Assembly (NCBI GenBank): GCA_001657385.1
Contig: LYSZ01000005.1
Coordinates: forward strand, 124,001 to 188,000
Reading direction: 5' to 3'
From: Parvularcula sp. BBD 1991-13
GTDB lineage: Bacteria; Pseudomonadota; Alphaproteobacteria; Caulobacterales; Parvularculaceae
Length of the DNA: 64,000 nt
Of this stretch, positions 31,504 through 41,660 are shown in pieces. Position 1 is the stretch's first letter. Each line of letters begins with the position of its first letter. The position numbers and the translations under genes were made by a program. The notes under the pieces are model-generated. The model was not told the origin of the DNA and made no database searches. It saw nothing but the letters and a program-made list of their open reading frames with translations.

Positions 31504-31504
<1 letters not shown>
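29825..31504 (-). CDS. bchB: Light-independent protochlorophyllide reductase subunit BchB
   Basis: Catalytic subunit with BchN. It begins [20 protein letters not shown], the family's standard N terminus, so ATG 31504 is preferred over an open frame reaching 31612; 559 aa. [18 protein letters not shown] holds a cluster cysteine. About 55 residues near residues 440-500 are Ala/Pro/Glu-rich, a linker before the small C-terminal domain ([24 protein letters not shown]). It overlaps bchN by ATGA. Confidence 0.95.
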
Positions 31505-33419
<1,915 letters not shown>

Positions 33420-33848
33420 TGATGGCCGCGTCTCTCAATGTTTTCAGCGCCTAACAGGGCGGCGCGGATCGACTGTAAAAAGAACTTTACGTCAAAATGA
33501 ATTGACATTCCAGAGGGGAATGTAAAAAATCGGATCAAAGAAACGTCTCCCTTTTATCGGAAAAAGGTGTTAGCGTTTCTTTCGACATAATGTGCACCGT
33601 GTGCAAACTAGTATTGGGCTGACAGACGCCAAGTTATGCTGTCAGCGTGATTTGAACGGTTTTATTCGTTTCTTTGCATGTTGCGTCTGCGAAGGCTGGC
33701 TGGTTGGGTTTCTTGCCATAGATGCGGATCTTTTGAGTGACACGGCGTAATAGCTGCGCGATGCTTCCACGTGATTTTTTGGGGCTAAGCGTCCGGCGGG
33801 TGCGTTGCGTAGTCGCGCTTTGACCGCCCTTTCCGGAAAGGAAAGCGT
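33420..33848. promoter_or_regulatory. bchF-ppaA divergent regulatory region
   Basis: A 429-bp AT-richer spacer between divergent bchF and ppaA. Besides the operators at 33474-33507, it has the hairpin ACATTCC-AGAGG-GGAATGT (33505-33523) and a dyad GCTGACAG...CTGTCAGC with a 13-bp spacer (33618-33646), 203 bp before ppaA. TGTCAGCGTGATTTGAAC at 33640-33657 is a weak PpsR-like match overlapping that dyad. ppaA has an AAAGGAAAG ribosome site. No gene is called; an ORF on the minus strand across the spacer has no support. Confidence 0.6.
33474..33507. promoter_or_regulatory. PpsR/CrtJ operator(s) of bchF
   Basis: CGTCAAAATGAATTGACA (33490-33507) matches TGT-N12-ACA with one first-base change. TGTAAAAAGAACTTTACG (33474-33491) is a second near-match that overlaps it by 2 bp. 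They lie 55-88 bp upstream of the bchF ATG, so PpsR would control the whole bchF-hemA superoperon from here. Confidence 0.68.
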
Positions 33849-34784
33849 ATGACGGAGTTGAATCAGGGTTACGACCCTCACGGGCATGACGCTCGCGACC
33901 GTGACGAGGCGATTTCCGCATTTGTCTATCTCGGCGAAAAGCTGCGCTCGTTCTATCGCGGCGAAAAGCGAAAGATGCAGAGCGCCGCCGGGCGCGAAGA
34001 CGGTTACGCTAAGGCCATGTTCCATACCATCGAGGGCGAAATCATTCCCCGGCTGATGCTTATTCACAAAGCCGGCGATTTGCCCGATGCGCCCCCGGCG
34101 CCGTCGGGCAGGGCGCTTTCCGAGGATGAAAGGGAGCAGTTCCTGAAGGCGATTCTCGCGGACAGTGCAAAGGACGCGTCGAGTTGCATACAAATCATGC
34201 TTGAGCGCGGCGTGTCGCGCGAGACGATATTTCTCGATCTCCTGAGCGGCGCGGCAAAGCGCCTGGGAGAGTTATGGGAAGAAGACAGATGCGACTTCAC
34301 TGAAGTCACCATCGGCCTTTGCCGGCTACACCAGATCCTGCGGGCGCAAAGCCTGCTCTACGATGAGGGAACGGCGCGCCCGGACATCGCCGCGCCGAGC
34401 GTGTTGCTGACCAATGTGCGCGACGATCAGCACATTTTCGGCCTGGTGATTGTCTCGAAGTTTTTCGAAAAGGCCGGCTGGCGCGTCTGGGGCGCGCCGG
34501 GCGCCGCCCATGACGAAATCGTCAGCGTTCTGGAAAACAATTTTTTTGACGTGCTGGGGCTCTCGGTGTCAAGAGATCCAGACATCAAGGAGTTTGCGGA
34601 CGATATCCGCCTTTACCGCGCGGCTTCCTGCAACCCTGATCTCAAGGTCCTGGTCGGCGGTCGTTTTTTCGCCGATGCGCCTGAGATTGCTGCGGAACTC
34701 GGCGCGGACATCGTGTCAACCGATGCGGAAACCGCGCCTGACACGTGTAAAAAGTTCCTTGTCACTTCCAGTTTACACTGCTAG
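33849..34784 (+). CDS. ppaA: Cobalamin-binding antirepressor PpaA/AerR
   Basis: A 311-aa protein with a helical B12-dependent domain (about residues 95-172) and a B12-binding Rossmann domain (183-300). The DDQHIFG motif puts His195 where AerR-type proteins place their cobalamin ligand. In Rhodobacter, AerR/PpaA binds light-sensitive cobalamin and modifies PpsR/CrtJ action. It lies directly upstream of ppsR, the usual pairing. Confidence 0.9.
   Translation: MTELNQGYDPHGHDARDRDEAISAFVYLGEKLRSFYRGEKRKMQSAAGREDGYAKAMFHTIEGEIIPRLMLIHKAGDLPDAPPAPSGRALSEDEREQFLKAILADSAKDASSCIQIMLERGVSRETIFLDLLSGAAKRLGELWEEDRCDFTEVTIGLCRLHQILRAQSLLYDEGTARPDIAAPSVLLTNVRDDQHIFGLVIVSKFFEKAGWRVWGAPGAAHDEIVSVLENNFFDVLGLSVSRDPDIKEFADDIRLYRAASCNPDLKVLVGGRFFADAPEIAAELGADIVSTDAETAPDTCKKFLVTSSLHC
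34760..34777. promoter_or_regulatory. PpsR-type operator before ppsR
   Basis: TGTCACTTCCAGTTTACA is an exact TGT-N12-ACA match within the 3' end of ppaA, 41 bp before the ppsR ATG. Its TTTACA could act as a -35 element (17 bp to ATTGAT, 34795-34800). This suggests that ppsR is autoregulated. Confidence 0.6.
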
Positions 34785-34817
34785 GTGCTGATGGATTGAT
34801 CAATTGTTGGTGCGCTA

Positions 34818-36245
34818 ATGGACGCGGCTACTTCATCTGAAGACACTCTTGTCACGTTCAAGAACCCTAAGCGCTTTCTCGGTGATCTCGATCCCAAAAC
34901 CACAGCCAAGGTAATCGAATCGGCGGCCGACATTGCGCTGATTGTCGATGGCGGCATCATTCGCGACATTGCGATCAGCAACGAGGAACTGCTCGACGAG
35001 GCGGCCGGCGTGTCGTGGCGCGGCAAGCCCTGGATCGAGACGGTGACGTCCGACAGCCGCACCAAGATCGAGGATATTCTGCACGGCGCCGCGGGCAAGA
35101 AACCGCGCTGGCGCCATATCAATCATGTCGCCTCGGGCCGGCGCGACCTGCCGGTCAAGTACATGGCCGTGCCGACGGCGAAGGCCGAACGCATTGTCGC
35201 TATCGGCCGCGACCTGCGCGGCGCAGCGACGATGCAGCAGCGGCTGATCGAGGCGCATCAGGACCTTGAACGCGATTATTTCCGGCTGCGCGAGGCCGAG
35301 GCGCGCTACAAGCTGCTGTTTGAGTCCGTGTCCGAAGCCGTCCTTGTCGTCAACGCCACGACGCTGCAGATTGAAGAGGCGAACCCCTCGGCCATCCGCG
35401 TGCTGGGCGTGTCGGCCTCGTCCCTGATCGGCGGGGAGTTTCCGGATCTGTTCCTGAAGAAATCGCGGCGCGTGATCGACGCGGCCATCGGCGAATCGCT
35501 TTCGGCCGGCATGGCGCGGGCCGAGGGCGTGATGCTGAAAAACAGCGGCAGCTGTTCTTTCGCGGCGTCGGCCTTTCGCCAGGAAAACGTCACCAGGCTG
35601 ATCGTTCGGCTCATCGCCGCCGCGCCGGGCGCCGTGGCGATTGGCGACGAGCCTTCCCAGAGTCATATTCTCGGCCTCCTGGAGCAGCTTCCCGATGGTC
35701 TCGTCGTCGCCGGGCCGGACCTGCGCATCGTCGCGGCCAACCTTGCCTTCGTGGAGATGACGCATCTGGTGGGCCGCGGCCAGATTATCGGCGGGCGGCT
35801 GTCGGACTATCTCGGCCGGTCGCCGACCGATCTCAATGTGCTGGTCTCCAGCATGAAAAGCCACGGCGTCGTGCGGAATTTCAAGACAGTGCTGCGCGAC
35901 CGGTTCGGCGTCGAGGAAGATGTCGAGGTTTCCGGCGTCGTCGCGCCGTTCCAGAATCAGACCGCATACGGTTTTTCCCTGCGCAATGTGACGCGGCGCC
36001 TGCAAGGGCGCGCGCGCATCAGCGACCAGTTGCCGAATTCGGTTGATCAGCTGACGGATCTTGTCGGGCGGGTGCCGCTGAAGGAAATCGTCCGCGAATC
36101 GACGGACCTGATCGAAAAGCTCTGCATCGAAGCGGCTCTTGAAATTACCCGGGACAACCGCGCCTCGGCGGCGGAAATGCTGGGCCTCAGCCGTCAGGGG
36201 CTGTACTCCAAGCTGCGGCGTTTCGGCATCGACGACCAGAGTTGA
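34818..36245 (+). CDS. ppsR: Photosynthesis repressor PpsR/CrtJ
   Basis: Redox- and light-responsive repressor of bch, crt and puc genes. The 475 residues hold an N-terminal PAS-like domain, a Q-linker helix near residues 135-165, further PAS domains (about 165-270 and 285-395) and a C-terminal Fis-type helix-turn-helix (SAAEMLGLSRQGLYSKLRRFG). Two cysteines sit where the redox cysteines of CrtJ lie: Cys246 between PAS domains and Cys436 just before the helix-turn-helix. Palindromes in this window match its known target. No convincing ribosome site precedes the ATG. Confidence 0.95.
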   Translation: MDAATSSEDTLVTFKNPKRFLGDLDPKTTAKVIESAADIALIVDGGIIRDIAISNEELLDEAAGVSWRGKPWIETVTSDSRTKIEDILHGAAGKKPRWRHINHVASGRRDLPVKYMAVPTAKAERIVAIGRDLRGAATMQQRLIEAHQDLERDYFRLREAEARYKLLFESVSEAVLVVNATTLQIEEANPSAIRVLGVSASSLIGGEFPDLFLKKSRRVIDAAIGESLSAGMARAEGVMLKNSGSCSFAASAFRQENVTRLIVRLIAAAPGAVAIGDEPSQSHILGLLEQLPDGLVVAGPDLRIVAANLAFVEMTHLVGRGQIIGGRLSDYLGRSPTDLNVLVSSMKSHGVVRNFKTVLRDRFGVEEDVEVSGVVAPFQNQTAYGFSLRNVTRRLQGRARISDQLPNSVDQLTDLVGRVPLKEIVRESTDLIEKLCIEAALEITRDNRASAAEMLGLSRQGLYSKLRRFGIDDQS

Positions 36246-36257
36246 CCGCGGCAAAAC

Positions 36258-36275
36258 TGTCAGCGCAAATTTACA
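36258..36275. promoter_or_regulatory. PpsR/CrtJ operator of bchG, site 1
   Basis: TGTCAGCGCAAATTTACA, an exact TGT-N12-ACA match just after the ppsR stop codon. First of three evenly spaced copies. Confidence 0.78.
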
Positions 36276-36284
36276 CCGGGAGGC

Positions 36285-36302
36285 CGTCAATTTTATTTGA
36301 CG
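36285..36302. promoter_or_regulatory. PpsR/CrtJ operator of bchG, site 2
   Basis: CGTCAATTTTATTTGACG is a symmetric palindrome with one change in each outer triplet, starting 9 bp after site 1 and ending 8 bp before site 3. It covers the predicted -35 element. Confidence 0.65.
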
Positions 36303-36323
36303 AATAAATGTGTAAACTATAAC
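36296..36323 (+). promoter_or_regulatory. Predicted bchG promoter (-35 TTTGAC, -10 TATAAC)
   Basis: TTTGAC (36296-36301), 16 bp, TATAAC (36318-36323). Transcription would start near 36330-36332, at the GTG start codon of bchG, and there is no Shine-Dalgarno sequence. The promoter lies inside operator sites 2 and 3. Confidence 0.5.
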
Positions 36324-36328
36324 TTACA
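36311..36328. promoter_or_regulatory. PpsR/CrtJ operator of bchG, site 3
   Basis: TGTAAACTATAACTTACA, an exact TGT-N12-ACA match that ends 3 bp before the bchG GTG and covers the predicted -10. Confidence 0.78.
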
Positions 36329-36331
36329 CAT

Positions 36332-37246
36332 GTGTCTCGCTCGGAACTCATCCTGCAGCCGAAAGCGCTGCCTTCGCCGTCGGCGGTGCTTGAGCTCTTC
36401 AAGCCGATTACATGGTTTGCGCCCATGTGGGCTTTCGGCTGCGGCGTCGTTTCTTCCGGCGTCGCGCTGGGCGATCGTTGGCTTTATCTCGCCGGCGGCG
36501 TCATTCTCGCCGGGCCGCTGTCCTGCGCGGCGAGCCAGGCGGTCAACGACTGGTTCGACCGCCATGTGGACGCCATCAACGAGCCGAACCGGCCGATCCC
36601 GTCGGGACGCATTCCCGGCCGGTGGGGCCTTTATATCGCGATTTTCTGGACCGCCGCGTCCCTCGCGCTCGGCGCCGCGCTCGGCCAGTGGGCGTTCTGG
36701 GCGAGCGTGCTCGCGGCCGTCCTCGCCTGGGCCTACAGCGCGCCGCCGGCGCGGCTGAAGCTGAACGGCTGGTGGGGCAACGCCGCCGTCGGCGTTTCGT
36801 ATGAAGGGATCGCCTGGTTCACCGGCGCGGCCGTCATGATCGGCGCGCTGCCGGGCGCTGAAATCATCGCGCTGGCCTTTCTCTACTCCATCGGCGCGCA
36901 CGGCATCATGACCCTGAACGACTTCAAGGCGATCGAAGGCGACCGGGAAATGGGCGTGCGCTCGCTGCCGGTGCAATTGGGCCCGGCGCGCGCGGCGCGC
37001 TTCGCCTGCCTCGTCATGATCGCGCCGCAACTGGTCGTGATCGCCGGGCTCGCCGTATACGGACAATTTATTCATGCCGCAATCGTTACCGGATTGCTGG
37101 CCGCACAGCTCGTCCTGATGCGAGAATTCCTGAAAAGCCCGCGCGAAAAAGCGCCCTGGTACAACGCCACGGGAACGAGCCTTTACGTGCTCGGCATGCT
37201 GGCGAGCGCTTTCGCCGTCCGTTCCATCGAGGGAGGAGCTCTGTGA
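36332..37246 (+). CDS. bchG: Bacteriochlorophyll synthase BchG
   Basis: Membrane prenyltransferase that esterifies bacteriochlorophyllide a with geranylgeranyl diphosphate. The 304-aa UbiA-family protein has eight or nine hydrophobic segments and both polyprenyl-diphosphate motifs, NDWFDRHVDAINEP (from residue 72) and NDFKAIEGDREMG. The next in-frame Met is inside the conserved domain, so the GTG at 36332 is the start. Its stop overlaps the next gene's start (GTGA). Confidence 0.94.
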   Translation: MSRSELILQPKALPSPSAVLELFKPITWFAPMWAFGCGVVSSGVALGDRWLYLAGGVILAGPLSCAASQAVNDWFDRHVDAINEPNRPIPSGRIPGRWGLYIAIFWTAASLALGAALGQWAFWASVLAAVLAWAYSAPPARLKLNGWWGNAAVGVSYEGIAWFTGAAVMIGALPGAEIIALAFLYSIGAHGIMTLNDFKAIEGDREMGVRSLPVQLGPARAARFACLVMIAPQLVVIAGLAVYGQFIHAAIVTGLLAAQLVLMREFLKSPREKAPWYNATGTSLYVLGMLASAFAVRSIEGGAL

Positions 37247-38622
37247 CATCCGCGCCCGCATTCGCACCCGCGCCGACAACGCTCGGCTGGCTCGGCGTGG
37301 TCAGGCTTGGCCTCGTGCAGACCGCGCTTGGCGCGATCGTGATTTTGACTACGTCCACGCTTAATCGGGTCATGGTGGTCGAACTGGCGTTGCCGGCCAT
37401 GCTGCCGGGCGCGCTGGTCGGCTGGCATTACGCGGTTCAGCTGTCCCGGCCGCGCTGGGGATACGGCGCCGACGTCAACGGGTCGCGCACGCCGTGGATC
37501 ATCGGCGGGATGGCGACTCTCGCCGCGGGCGCCGTCGCGGCCGCAGGGGCGACGGCGCTGATGCAGAGCGCGCCGCTATACGGTCTCTTTGGGGCGGTGC
37601 TCGCGTTCTTCGCCATCGGCGTCGGCGTCGGCGCGTCGGGCACCAACCTGTTGGCGATGCTGGCGACGCATACCGCGCCCGCGCGCAAGGCGGCGGCGGC
37701 GGCGATCGTCTGGATCATGATGATTTTCGGCTTTGTGCTGACCGCCGGGATCGCCGGGCAGATGCTCGATCCCTTTACGATGTCGCGGTTGATCGCCGTT
37801 ACATCGGTCGTGTCGATCCTTGCCGTGATCGTCACGGTTTTCGCGCTCTGGGGCGTCGAGCGAACGCGGCCGGACGGGGATGCGCCGCCGCGGCGCCGCG
37901 CGGACGCGATTTCGCATACGGATTTCAAGGCCGCGCTGGCCGAGGTCTGGCGCGAGCCGCAGGCGCGGCGCTTCACGGTCTTCGTGTTCGTCTCCATGCT
38001 CGCCTACAGCGCTCAGGATCTCATCCTGGAGCCTTTCGCCGGGCTTGTTTACGGCTACACCCCGGGGCAATCGACCAGCCTTGCGGGCGTGCAAAACGGC
38101 GGCGTTCTCATCGGCATGATCCTGACGGCGGTGATCGGATCCGCCGTCGGCAAGTCCCGCGCCGGCTTCATGCGCCGCTGGGCGACCGGCGGCTGCATCG
38201 CGTCCGCGGCTGCGCTCATGGTGCTCGCCGCCGGCGCCGTTGTGGGGCCGTCATGGCCGCTGAAGCCGAGCGTTTTCGCGCTGGGCGTCGCCAACGGCGC
38301 CTTTGCGGTCGCCGCCATCGGGTCGATGATGACGCTCGCCAGCGCCGGCCGGTCATCGCGCGAGGGCACCCGCATGGGGCTCTGGGGCGCGTCCCAGGCC
38401 GTCGCCTTCGGACTGGGCGGCTTCCTCGGCGCGGCGGCCGTCGACGCGACGCGCCAGATTTTCGCCTTGTCCGAGACGTCGCTTGCCTTCGCGGTTGTAT
38501 TCGGCGCGGAGGGGCTCGCCTTTCTTGTCGCCGCTTGGCTTGCGGTCCGGGTGGGGCGCACCGACGCCGACGCCATGAAACTGCCGGCCATGCCGGCGGG
38601 CGAGGGGCTGCCGGCGGAATAG
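37243..38622 (+). CDS. LhaA/PucC-like BCD-family carrier between bchG and bchP
   Basis: A 459-aa polytopic protein with about 12 hydrophobic segments, homologous in pattern to LhaA (STLNRVMVVELALPAMLPGALVGWHYAVQLSRPRWGYGAD). Its position between bchG and bchP matches the carrier often called bch2 or orf428 in Rhodobacter; a role in bacteriochlorophyll handling or complex assembly is inferred. GTG start, overlapping the bchG stop by 3 bp. Confidence 0.85.
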   Translation: MTSAPAFAPAPTTLGWLGVVRLGLVQTALGAIVILTTSTLNRVMVVELALPAMLPGALVGWHYAVQLSRPRWGYGADVNGSRTPWIIGGMATLAAGAVAAAGATALMQSAPLYGLFGAVLAFFAIGVGVGASGTNLLAMLATHTAPARKAAAAAIVWIMMIFGFVLTAGIAGQMLDPFTMSRLIAVTSVVSILAVIVTVFALWGVERTRPDGDAPPRRRADAISHTDFKAALAEVWREPQARRFTVFVFVSMLAYSAQDLILEPFAGLVYGYTPGQSTSLAGVQNGGVLIGMILTAVIGSAVGKSRAGFMRRWATGGCIASAAALMVLAAGAVVGPSWPLKPSVFALGVANGAFAVAAIGSMMTLASAGRSSREGTRMGLWGASQAVAFGLGGFLGAAAVDATRQIFALSETSLAFAVVFGAEGLAFLVAAWLAVRVGRTDADAMKLPAMPAGEGLPAE

Positions 38623-38702
38623 CCTTATACGGATGAACGCGCCGGCGCTCGTGGCGTGCGGACAATGCCGGGGGCATGCAGGATAAAACAAGGAGCCGTT
38701 CC

Positions 38703-39926
38703 ATGACGCCTATGCAGAGAAGTGACCTGGAGACCTTTGACGCCGTCGTTGTCGGCGGCGGCCCGGCCGGGGCGACGGCGGCGCACGCGCTGGCGCAGCG
38801 CGGGCGTTCGGTCCTGTTGCTGGACAAGGCGGGACGCATCAAGCCCTGCGGCGGCGCCATCCCGCCGCGGCTCATTCGCGATTTCGACATACCGGAAGAC
38901 CTGATCGTCGCCCGCGCCCAGTCCGCGCGCATGATCTCCCCCGCCGGGTGCGAGGTCGACATGCCGATCGAGGGCGGTTCCGTCGGCATGGTCGACCGCG
39001 AGCATTTCGACGAATGGTTGCGCGAACGCGCCGCCGCCGCCGGCGCCGTGCGCCGCAACGGCGTCTTCGCTGAGATCGAGCGCGACGCGGCGGGCGCGGC
39101 GGTCGTTTGCTATCGTCCGAACGGCGCGGACAAGACCGCGCCGGTGGAAAAGGTGCGCGCCCGCGCGGTGATCGGGGCCGACGGCGCGCGCTCCAAGGTT
39201 GCGCGCCAGTCCATGACCGGGGCGGACCGCGTCCCATGCGTGTTCGCCTATCACGAAGTTATTCAGTCCCCCGCCAACGACGAGGCGCCGACATTCGACG
39301 GCGCGCGCTGCGACATCTATTATCAGGGCCGTCTGTCACCTGACTTTTACGCCTGGGTGTTTCCCCACGGGCAAACCACCAGCGTCGGCGTCGGCAGCGC
39401 GCAAAAGGGGTTCTCGCTGAAAGGAGCGGTCGAGGACTTGCGCCGCGAGACCGGACTTGCGGCGACGGCGACCAGGCGCTGCGAAGGCGCGCCGATCCCG
39501 CTGAAACCGCTCAAGCGCTGGGACAACGGCAGGGACGTGATCCTCGCCGGGGACGCGGCGGGGTGCGTCGCGCCCGCTTCCGGCGAAGGCATTTACTACG
39601 CCATGCTCGGCGGAGCCTATGCGGCGGAGGGCGTGCAGGAATTTCTGGAGACCGGGAAAGCCAAGGCCCTGTCGGCCGTGCGCAGGCGCTATATGGCCGA
39701 GCACGGAAAAGTCTTTTTTATCCTCGGCGTCATGCAGCATTTCTGGTATCGTAACGACAAACGCCGCGAGCGTTTCGTGAATATCTGCAAAGACAAGGAC
39801 GTGCAGAAGCTGACATGGGACGCCTATATGAACAAGCGCCTGGTGCGCGCAAAACCGGCGGCCCATATGCGCATCTTCTTCAAGGACCTTGCGCATCTGC
39901 TCGGCGTGGTCTCGCCCCAGCGTTAG
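38703..39926 (+). CDS. bchP: Geranylgeranyl reductase BchP
   Basis: Flavoprotein that reduces the geranylgeranyl tail of bacteriochlorophyll to phytyl. The FAD motif is DAVVVGGGPAGATAA (13-27), followed by KPCGGAIPPRLI and the late GDAAGCVAPASGEGIYYAM motif of the family. ATG 38703 follows AAGGAG; an in-frame ATG at 38676 lacks one. Length 407 aa. Confidence 0.95.
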   Translation: MTPMQRSDLETFDAVVVGGGPAGATAAHALAQRGRSVLLLDKAGRIKPCGGAIPPRLIRDFDIPEDLIVARAQSARMISPAGCEVDMPIEGGSVGMVDREHFDEWLRERAAAAGAVRRNGVFAEIERDAAGAAVVCYRPNGADKTAPVEKVRARAVIGADGARSKVARQSMTGADRVPCVFAYHEVIQSPANDEAPTFDGARCDIYYQGRLSPDFYAWVFPHGQTTSVGVGSAQKGFSLKGAVEDLRRETGLAATATRRCEGAPIPLKPLKRWDNGRDVILAGDAAGCVAPASGEGIYYAMLGGAYAAEGVQEFLETGKAKALSAVRRRYMAEHGKVFFILGVMQHFWYRNDKRRERFVNICKDKDVQKLTWDAYMNKRLVRAKPAAHMRIFFKDLAHLLGVVSPQR

Positions 39927-39966
39927 TTTCCGACTTCTTTTCAGCGCTGGCCGGGGCGCGCCGCCG

Positions 39967-40440
39967 ATGATGCGCAACCCTGTCGTCATCGCCGTTATGA
40001 CCGCGCTTGCGGTGGCGTTGCTTGGCGGCGCCGTGACCGATGTCGGGCCGTGGTACGAAGGGCTGACGAAGCCCGCCCTGAACCCGCCGGACTGGCTCTT
40101 CGCGCCCGCCTGGACTCTGATTTACGCCCTCGCGGTCATCGCCGCGGTCAAGGGCTGGCGCGCGTCCAAGACCAGCCGCGACCGAGCGTTGCTGATCTCC
40201 CTGTTTTTCATCAACGCCGTCCTCAACGTGTTGTGGAGCTTTCTGTTTTTCAGCGCGAAACGCCCCGACTGGGCCATGGCGGAGGTCGTCACCCTGTGGC
40301 TGTCGGTCCTTGCCCTGATCATCTTCCTCGCCAGGTTTTCCCGCACGGCGAGCCTTGTTCTCGTTCCCTATCTTTTCTGGGTGGCGTTCGCTGCGTATCT
40401 CAACGCCGGGATCGTGCGGTTGAACGGCCCGTTCGGCTGA
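39967..40440 (+). CDS. tspO: TspO/MBR family tryptophan-rich sensory protein
   Basis: A 157-aa, five-helix membrane protein with the family's features: TDVGPWYEGLTKPALNPPDWLFAPAWTLIYAL, then FFINAVLNVLWSFLFF. In Rhodobacter, TspO binds porphyrins, responds to oxygen and negatively tunes photosynthesis genes. Start at the ATG at 39967 (39970 is an alternative). It follows bchP by 40 bp and is the last gene of the cluster. Confidence 0.9.
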   Translation: MMRNPVVIAVMTALAVALLGGAVTDVGPWYEGLTKPALNPPDWLFAPAWTLIYALAVIAAVKGWRASKTSRDRALLISLFFINAVLNVLWSFLFFSAKRPDWAMAEVVTLWLSVLALIIFLARFSRTASLVLVPYLFWVAFAAYLNAGIVRLNGPFG

Positions 40441-40691
40441 TCTTCCGGCCTTGGCTTTGTTAAAGCCGGCAATCGCGATGCCGGACACCGCATCGCTTTC
40501 CTGCGCCAGGCGGCGCTGTTTTGCGTTCAACGGGAAGGCGGACCGGCCGGCGGGGTCCGTGCGGGGAACCGGCGTTGCGTTGATCGCGCCGCGCGGGCCG
40601 GCGGGTTTTTTTCGCCGCCGCGCCTCTGGATGTCTTTGTTCGGATCTGCAACTATCCCGCTTCGACGGCGATTGCGTGTGGAGAGAACGGC

Positions 40692-41657
40692 ATGGCGGAG
40701 CCTTTGCTGGTTGCGGATATCGGCGGGACGAACGCCCGCTTTGCCTGCGCCGAGGAGCGCGACGGCCGGATCGTCGTGCGCGACGTGCAGCGGTTCCGGG
40801 CCGAGGATTTCGAAACCGTCGCCGACGCCGCTGACGCTTACCTCGAATCAATCGCCGATGCGCCAAGGCGCGCCTGTTTCGCGGCGGCGGGCTTTGTTCA
40901 GGACGGCAACGTCTCGTTCACCAATTCCCACTGGACGCTGCGCGCCCAGGAGGCGCGCCGGCTCCTGCGTCTCGACGCGTTTCTTGTCGTCAACGATTTC
41001 TACGCCATGGCCGCGGGCGTGTCGCATCTGACCGACGACGCCTTTATCGAGGTGAAGGCGGGGGCCGGCGACGCGCGCGCGCCGCGACTGGTGATCGGAC
41101 CCGGCACCGGGCTGGGCCAGGCCCTGATCGTGCCCTCGGCCGCAGGGGAGATCATCGTCTCGACCGAGGGCGGTCACGTGTCGTTTGCGCCGTGTACGGA
41201 CGAAGAATATGCGGTGTTGAAGTTCATCGCCCGCGAACACCCGCGGGTTTCCGTGGAGCGGCTCCTTTCCGGCCGCGGGCTCGTCAACATTCACCGCGCC
41301 CTGTGCTCGGTCGAGGGCGTCCTGCGCGCATCGCTGCGCGCCGATGAAATCACCGCCGCCGCCGCGGCGAGGGACGACCGGCTTCCGATCGCCGGCAGGG
41401 CGGTGGACATGTTCTGCGCGGTGCTGGGGTCCGTCGCCGCCGACGCGGTTCTTTCGACCGGCGCGCGGGGCGGGGTCGTTCTCGGCGGCGGGATCCTGCC
41501 GAAGATCCGCGATCTCTTCCTGGCGAGCCGGTTTGTCGAGCGCTTTCACGACAAGGGCCGCATGACCGGCTATGTCGAGGCGACGCCCGTCCGGCTGATC
41601 GTGCGCGACGACGCCGCGCTCTACGGCGCGGCGGCCGCCTTGCGCGGCCACGAATAG
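40692..41657 (+). CDS. glk: Glucokinase
   Basis: Phosphorylates glucose with ATP. The 321-aa ROK/ASKHA fold protein has phosphate-1 motif DIGGTNARF (residues 9-17), the FTNSHW and VVNDFYAMA segments of bacterial Glk, and GPGTGLGQALIVPS with EGGHVSFAP. It lies 251 bp beyond tspO and marks the border of the photosynthesis cluster. It converges on the transglutaminase gene with a 3-bp gap. Confidence 0.9.
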   Translation: MAEPLLVADIGGTNARFACAEERDGRIVVRDVQRFRAEDFETVADAADAYLESIADAPRRACFAAAGFVQDGNVSFTNSHWTLRAQEARRLLRLDAFLVVNDFYAMAAGVSHLTDDAFIEVKAGAGDARAPRLVIGPGTGLGQALIVPSAAGEIIVSTEGGHVSFAPCTDEEYAVLKFIAREHPRVSVERLLSGRGLVNIHRALCSVEGVLRASLRADEITAAAAARDDRLPIAGRAVDMFCAVLGSVAADAVLSTGARGGVVLGGGILPKIRDLFLASRFVERFHDKGRMTGYVEATPVRLIVRDDAALYGAAAALRGHE

Positions 41658-41660
41658 CCG

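Noticed and set aside
33505-33523. Inverted repeat ACATTCC-AGAGG-GGAATGT as a PpsR site
   Set aside because: The half-sites point the wrong way (ACA...TGT); only the neighbouring 33490-33507 sequence fits the PpsR pattern.
33642-34193. Minus-strand frame across the ppaA promoter and 5' end
   Set aside because: It is antisense to ppaA and has no recognisable product.
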